A stretch of DNA of 7,707 bases. It comes from Acidaminococcus fermentans (GTDB taxonomy: Bacteria > Bacillota_C > Negativicutes > Acidaminococcales > Acidaminococcaceae). The notes beneath the pieces were generated by a model. The model had not been told where the DNA came from. It did not search any database and worked only from the letters and a program-made list of their open reading frames with translations. A program made the translations under genes and the position numbers. Within the stretch, counting starts at the first letter, position 1; every line of letters begins with the position of its first letter. The DNA lies in NCBI GenBank assembly GCA_004555735.1, contig SFHH01000100.1, positions 1-7,707 on the forward strand. Reading direction: 5' to 3'. Of this stretch, positions 6,548-7,707 are shown in pieces.

Positions 6548-6577
6548 CCTTCGTCCAGTGACAAGTGACCAATGACA

Positions 6578-6620
6578 GGGCTGTGAAAAATGATTCTTCA
6601 TTTTTTCACAGCCCCTTTTT
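6578..6620 (+). terminator. Strong orphan intrinsic terminator
   Basis: gggctgtgaaaaatga (6578-6593) pairs with tcattttttcacagccc (6598-6614) around a short loop with one unpaired T. It is followed by C and then five T (6616-6620). This is a strong Rho-independent signal on the plus strand, yet the nearest upstream coding stop is about 275 bases away and already has a hairpin after it. It may serve as a backup terminator for the psd operon, end an unrecognised small RNA, or be the right end of the repeat element. Confidence 0.75.
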
Positions 6621-6660
6621 ACGGAAAGCTGGGCGTCTAAAGCTAACACACGGTATGCAC

Positions 6661-6717
6661 GGCCCCAGTCCTCCCTGTGAGGGGAGGGGGACCGGGCGCA
6701 AGCACGGTGGTGGGGGC
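6661..6717. repeat. GC-rich double-hairpin stretch
   Basis: cctccc (6670-6675) pairs with gggagg (6682-6687). Next to it accg (6691-6694) pairs with cggt (6705-6708) around a GC-rich inner loop, and G-runs surround both. Two short adjacent hairpins with purine-rich linkers resemble intergenic repeat elements common in gut Firmicutes; that likeness is from memory. The remaining sequence to 6820 holds nothing I recognise. Confidence 0.35.
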
Positions 6718-6825
6718 ATCAGCGATAGCCGATATTTTGCAGGAGCAAGGGACAACAGTGGATGGTGCGAGAGAACTGGAAATGGGGATAAATATGATTC
6801 TGTCCGGACTAATACCCACATTCTT

Positions 6826-6834
6826 TGTTATAGT
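6826..6834 (+). promoter_or_regulatory. Extended -10 promoter of the TPR-like gene
   Basis: TG at 6826-6827, one base, then TATAGT (6829-6834) form an extended -10 with 5 of 6 consensus bases. No good -35 box is visible 16-18 bases upstream. The predicted start near 6841 leaves a leader of about 26 bases containing AGGAGGGG (6854-6861), a strong ribosome binding site just before ATG 6867. Confidence 0.5.
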
Positions 6835-6866
6835 TAAGGAAAAGAAGAAATCCAGGAGGGGATAAT

Positions 6867-7707
6867 ATGGAACTGGACGCAATCATGGGAAAGATCCGGG
6901 ATGGTTTGACTGGAGATACGGAGAGAGATATCCGGTATCTGGAGAAATGTGCTGAAATGTATCGGACCCACCCGCTGCATCTGGAAATTGCCCGGGCTTG
7001 CGGACGGATGATTACCCAAATGCTGCCAGAAGATGTACAGAAAGAGACGGAAAGACTTTCACAACAGGCAATCGAAGAGATGGAAGGAAAAGTGGAACAG
7101 GCCAATTTCCTTCAGTATCAGAAAAAATACCAGGAAGCACTGGAGATGCTAGAACCGGTTGTCAAGGATGTGGATGAAACATCTTTTTTGAAGGATGATT
7201 CTGTCAGTGGGTATCATACCTTCAGGGAACCGTTGCAATTCCTTTTATATGACTTTTTATATGGAAACGAGAAAAAGACTCGCTGCTGTGCACTTCCGTA
7301 TGATAAGGTCTACTTTTCTTATGGATCGCTGCTTATAGACTGCCATCGAGTGCAGGAAGCACAGCAGGCACTGAAAAAAGCGGTACAATGGAATCCTCTC
7401 TCCGAGGAAATCTACTTTGAATATGTGGAGACCTATAAAATGCTGGGTGATTTGGACATGTTCCACCGTGAAACCATGAAAGCTTTTTCCTGGCTTTATA
7501 CTCCGGAGGGAATGGCTAGAGCCTATCGGAATATAGGTTATTATTTCGTAGAAAAGGGAGAATATAGGACAGCAGCAGACTGTTATTTCCTCAGTATGCA
7601 TTATGAAAACTCGAAACAGGCTCAATCAGAGCTGTTCTATATCTTTAAAACGGCAGGTGTAAAATTCGAAGCACCTGACTGTACACGACTTAAGGAATGT
7701 GCCAGGA
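6867..7707 (+). CDS. TPR-like helical repeat protein (partial, runs off the right edge)
   Basis: The frame is open from ATG 6867 to the window end, giving 280 residues with no stop. AGGAGGGG at 6854-6861 supports the start. The protein looks soluble and almost wholly helical: no signal peptide, no membrane segment. Acidic and basic helices fill the first 110 residues, which include a possible coiled-coil region (about 56-90). TPR-like helix pairs follow: about 149-180 (YFSYGSLLID to ALKKAVQWNP), 182-215 (IYFEYVETYKMLGD) and 218-250 (AYRNIGYYFVEKGEYRTAADCYFLSMHYEN). The spacing and the small/aromatic pattern fit tetratricopeptide repeats, a protein-binding scaffold. A Cys-Cys pair sits at 140-141. 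Codon use differs from upstream genes, with AGA, AGG, CGA, ATA and TTA appearing repeatedly, which hints at a different origin. Partner and function are unknown. Confidence 0.75.
   Translation, partial: MELDAIMGKIRDGLTGDTERDIRYLEKCAEMYRTHPLHLEIARACGRMITQMLPEDVQKETERLSQQAIEEMEGKVEQANFLQYQKKYQEALEMLEPVVKDVDETSFLKDDSVSGYHTFREPLQFLLYDFLYGNEKKTRCCALPYDKVYFSYGSLLIDCHRVQEAQQALKKAVQWNPLSEEIYFEYVETYKMLGDLDMFHRETMKAFSWLYTPEGMARAYRNIGYYFVEKGEYRTAADCYFLSMHYENSKQAQSELFYIFKTAGVKFEAPDCTRLKECAR

Larger units (their letters stand above)
6349..6615. repeat. Second inverted repeat element with heptamer arrays and outer hairpins
   Basis: The outer left hairpin is 6349-6365 (gggcagc / gctgccc, loop aaa), followed at once by two exact tandem heptamers gtcactg (6366-6372, 6373-6379). 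At the right side three heptamers run the opposite way: cagtgac (6556-6562), aagtgac (6563-6569) and caatgac (6570-6576), followed by the large hairpin at 6578-6615. The roughly 175 bases between the arms hold two more hairpins and no credible gene. The order is the same as in the 83-214 element: hairpin, inward heptamers, centre, inverted heptamers, hairpin. The heptamers share GTCA plus three bases. The element is best read as a member of a dispersed, non-coding repeat family. Confidence 0.6.

Noticed and set aside
6677..6865. Small plus-strand open frame of 62 residues before the TPR-like gene
   Set aside because: Its start lies inside a hairpin repeat, it has no ribosome binding site, and its 3' part contains the promoter and the ribosome binding site of the next gene. 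The single hydrophobic segment looks accidental.

Overview
The window looks like a GC-rich Firmicutes chromosome segment, most likely from the Negativicutes (an Acidaminococcus-like gut anaerobe). I infer this from strong CGG use for arginine, consensus sigma-70/sigma-A promoters with extended -10 boxes, strong AGGAGG-type ribosome binding sites, and phosphatidylethanolamine synthesis genes next to a WecG/TagA-type glycosyltransferase. The assignment rests on memory of such genomes, not on a search.

Layout. 2-67 is the tail of a probable membrane transporter. 83-214 is a non-coding inverted repeat built on a 7-base period, followed by a strong extended -10 promoter. 291-872 encodes a flavodoxin-fold NADPH-dependent FMN reductase-like protein without the usual cysteine-rich insert. 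933-1009 is tRNA-Pro(GGG) with its own promoter and terminator. 1164-3530 is a two-gene unit: peptide chain release factor 3 (prfC) and a WecG/TagA/CpsF glycosyltransferase. 3660-6302 is a second operon with its own promoter: psd, pssA (ATGA overlap) and a membrane-embedded family 2 glycosyltransferase. 6303-6866 is a long non-coding stretch full of hairpins and repeats. 6867 to the end is an unfinished gene for a TPR-like protein with visibly different codon use.

How the genes work together. PssA makes phosphatidylserine from CDP-diacylglycerol and serine, and Psd decarboxylates it to phosphatidylethanolamine, so these two form a complete membrane-lipid module. The WecG/TagA-type enzyme and the family 2 glycosyltransferase point to envelope glycan synthesis beside it. 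The prfC link to this set is probably only positional.

Most of the window is ordinary housekeeping sequence, and I see no new defence or enzymatic system. The most interesting signal is in the intergenic DNA. Two separate regions (83-214 and 6349-6615) share one architecture: outer hairpins flank inward-facing, inverted arrays of heptamers of the form GTCANNN. This suggests a dispersed repeat family.
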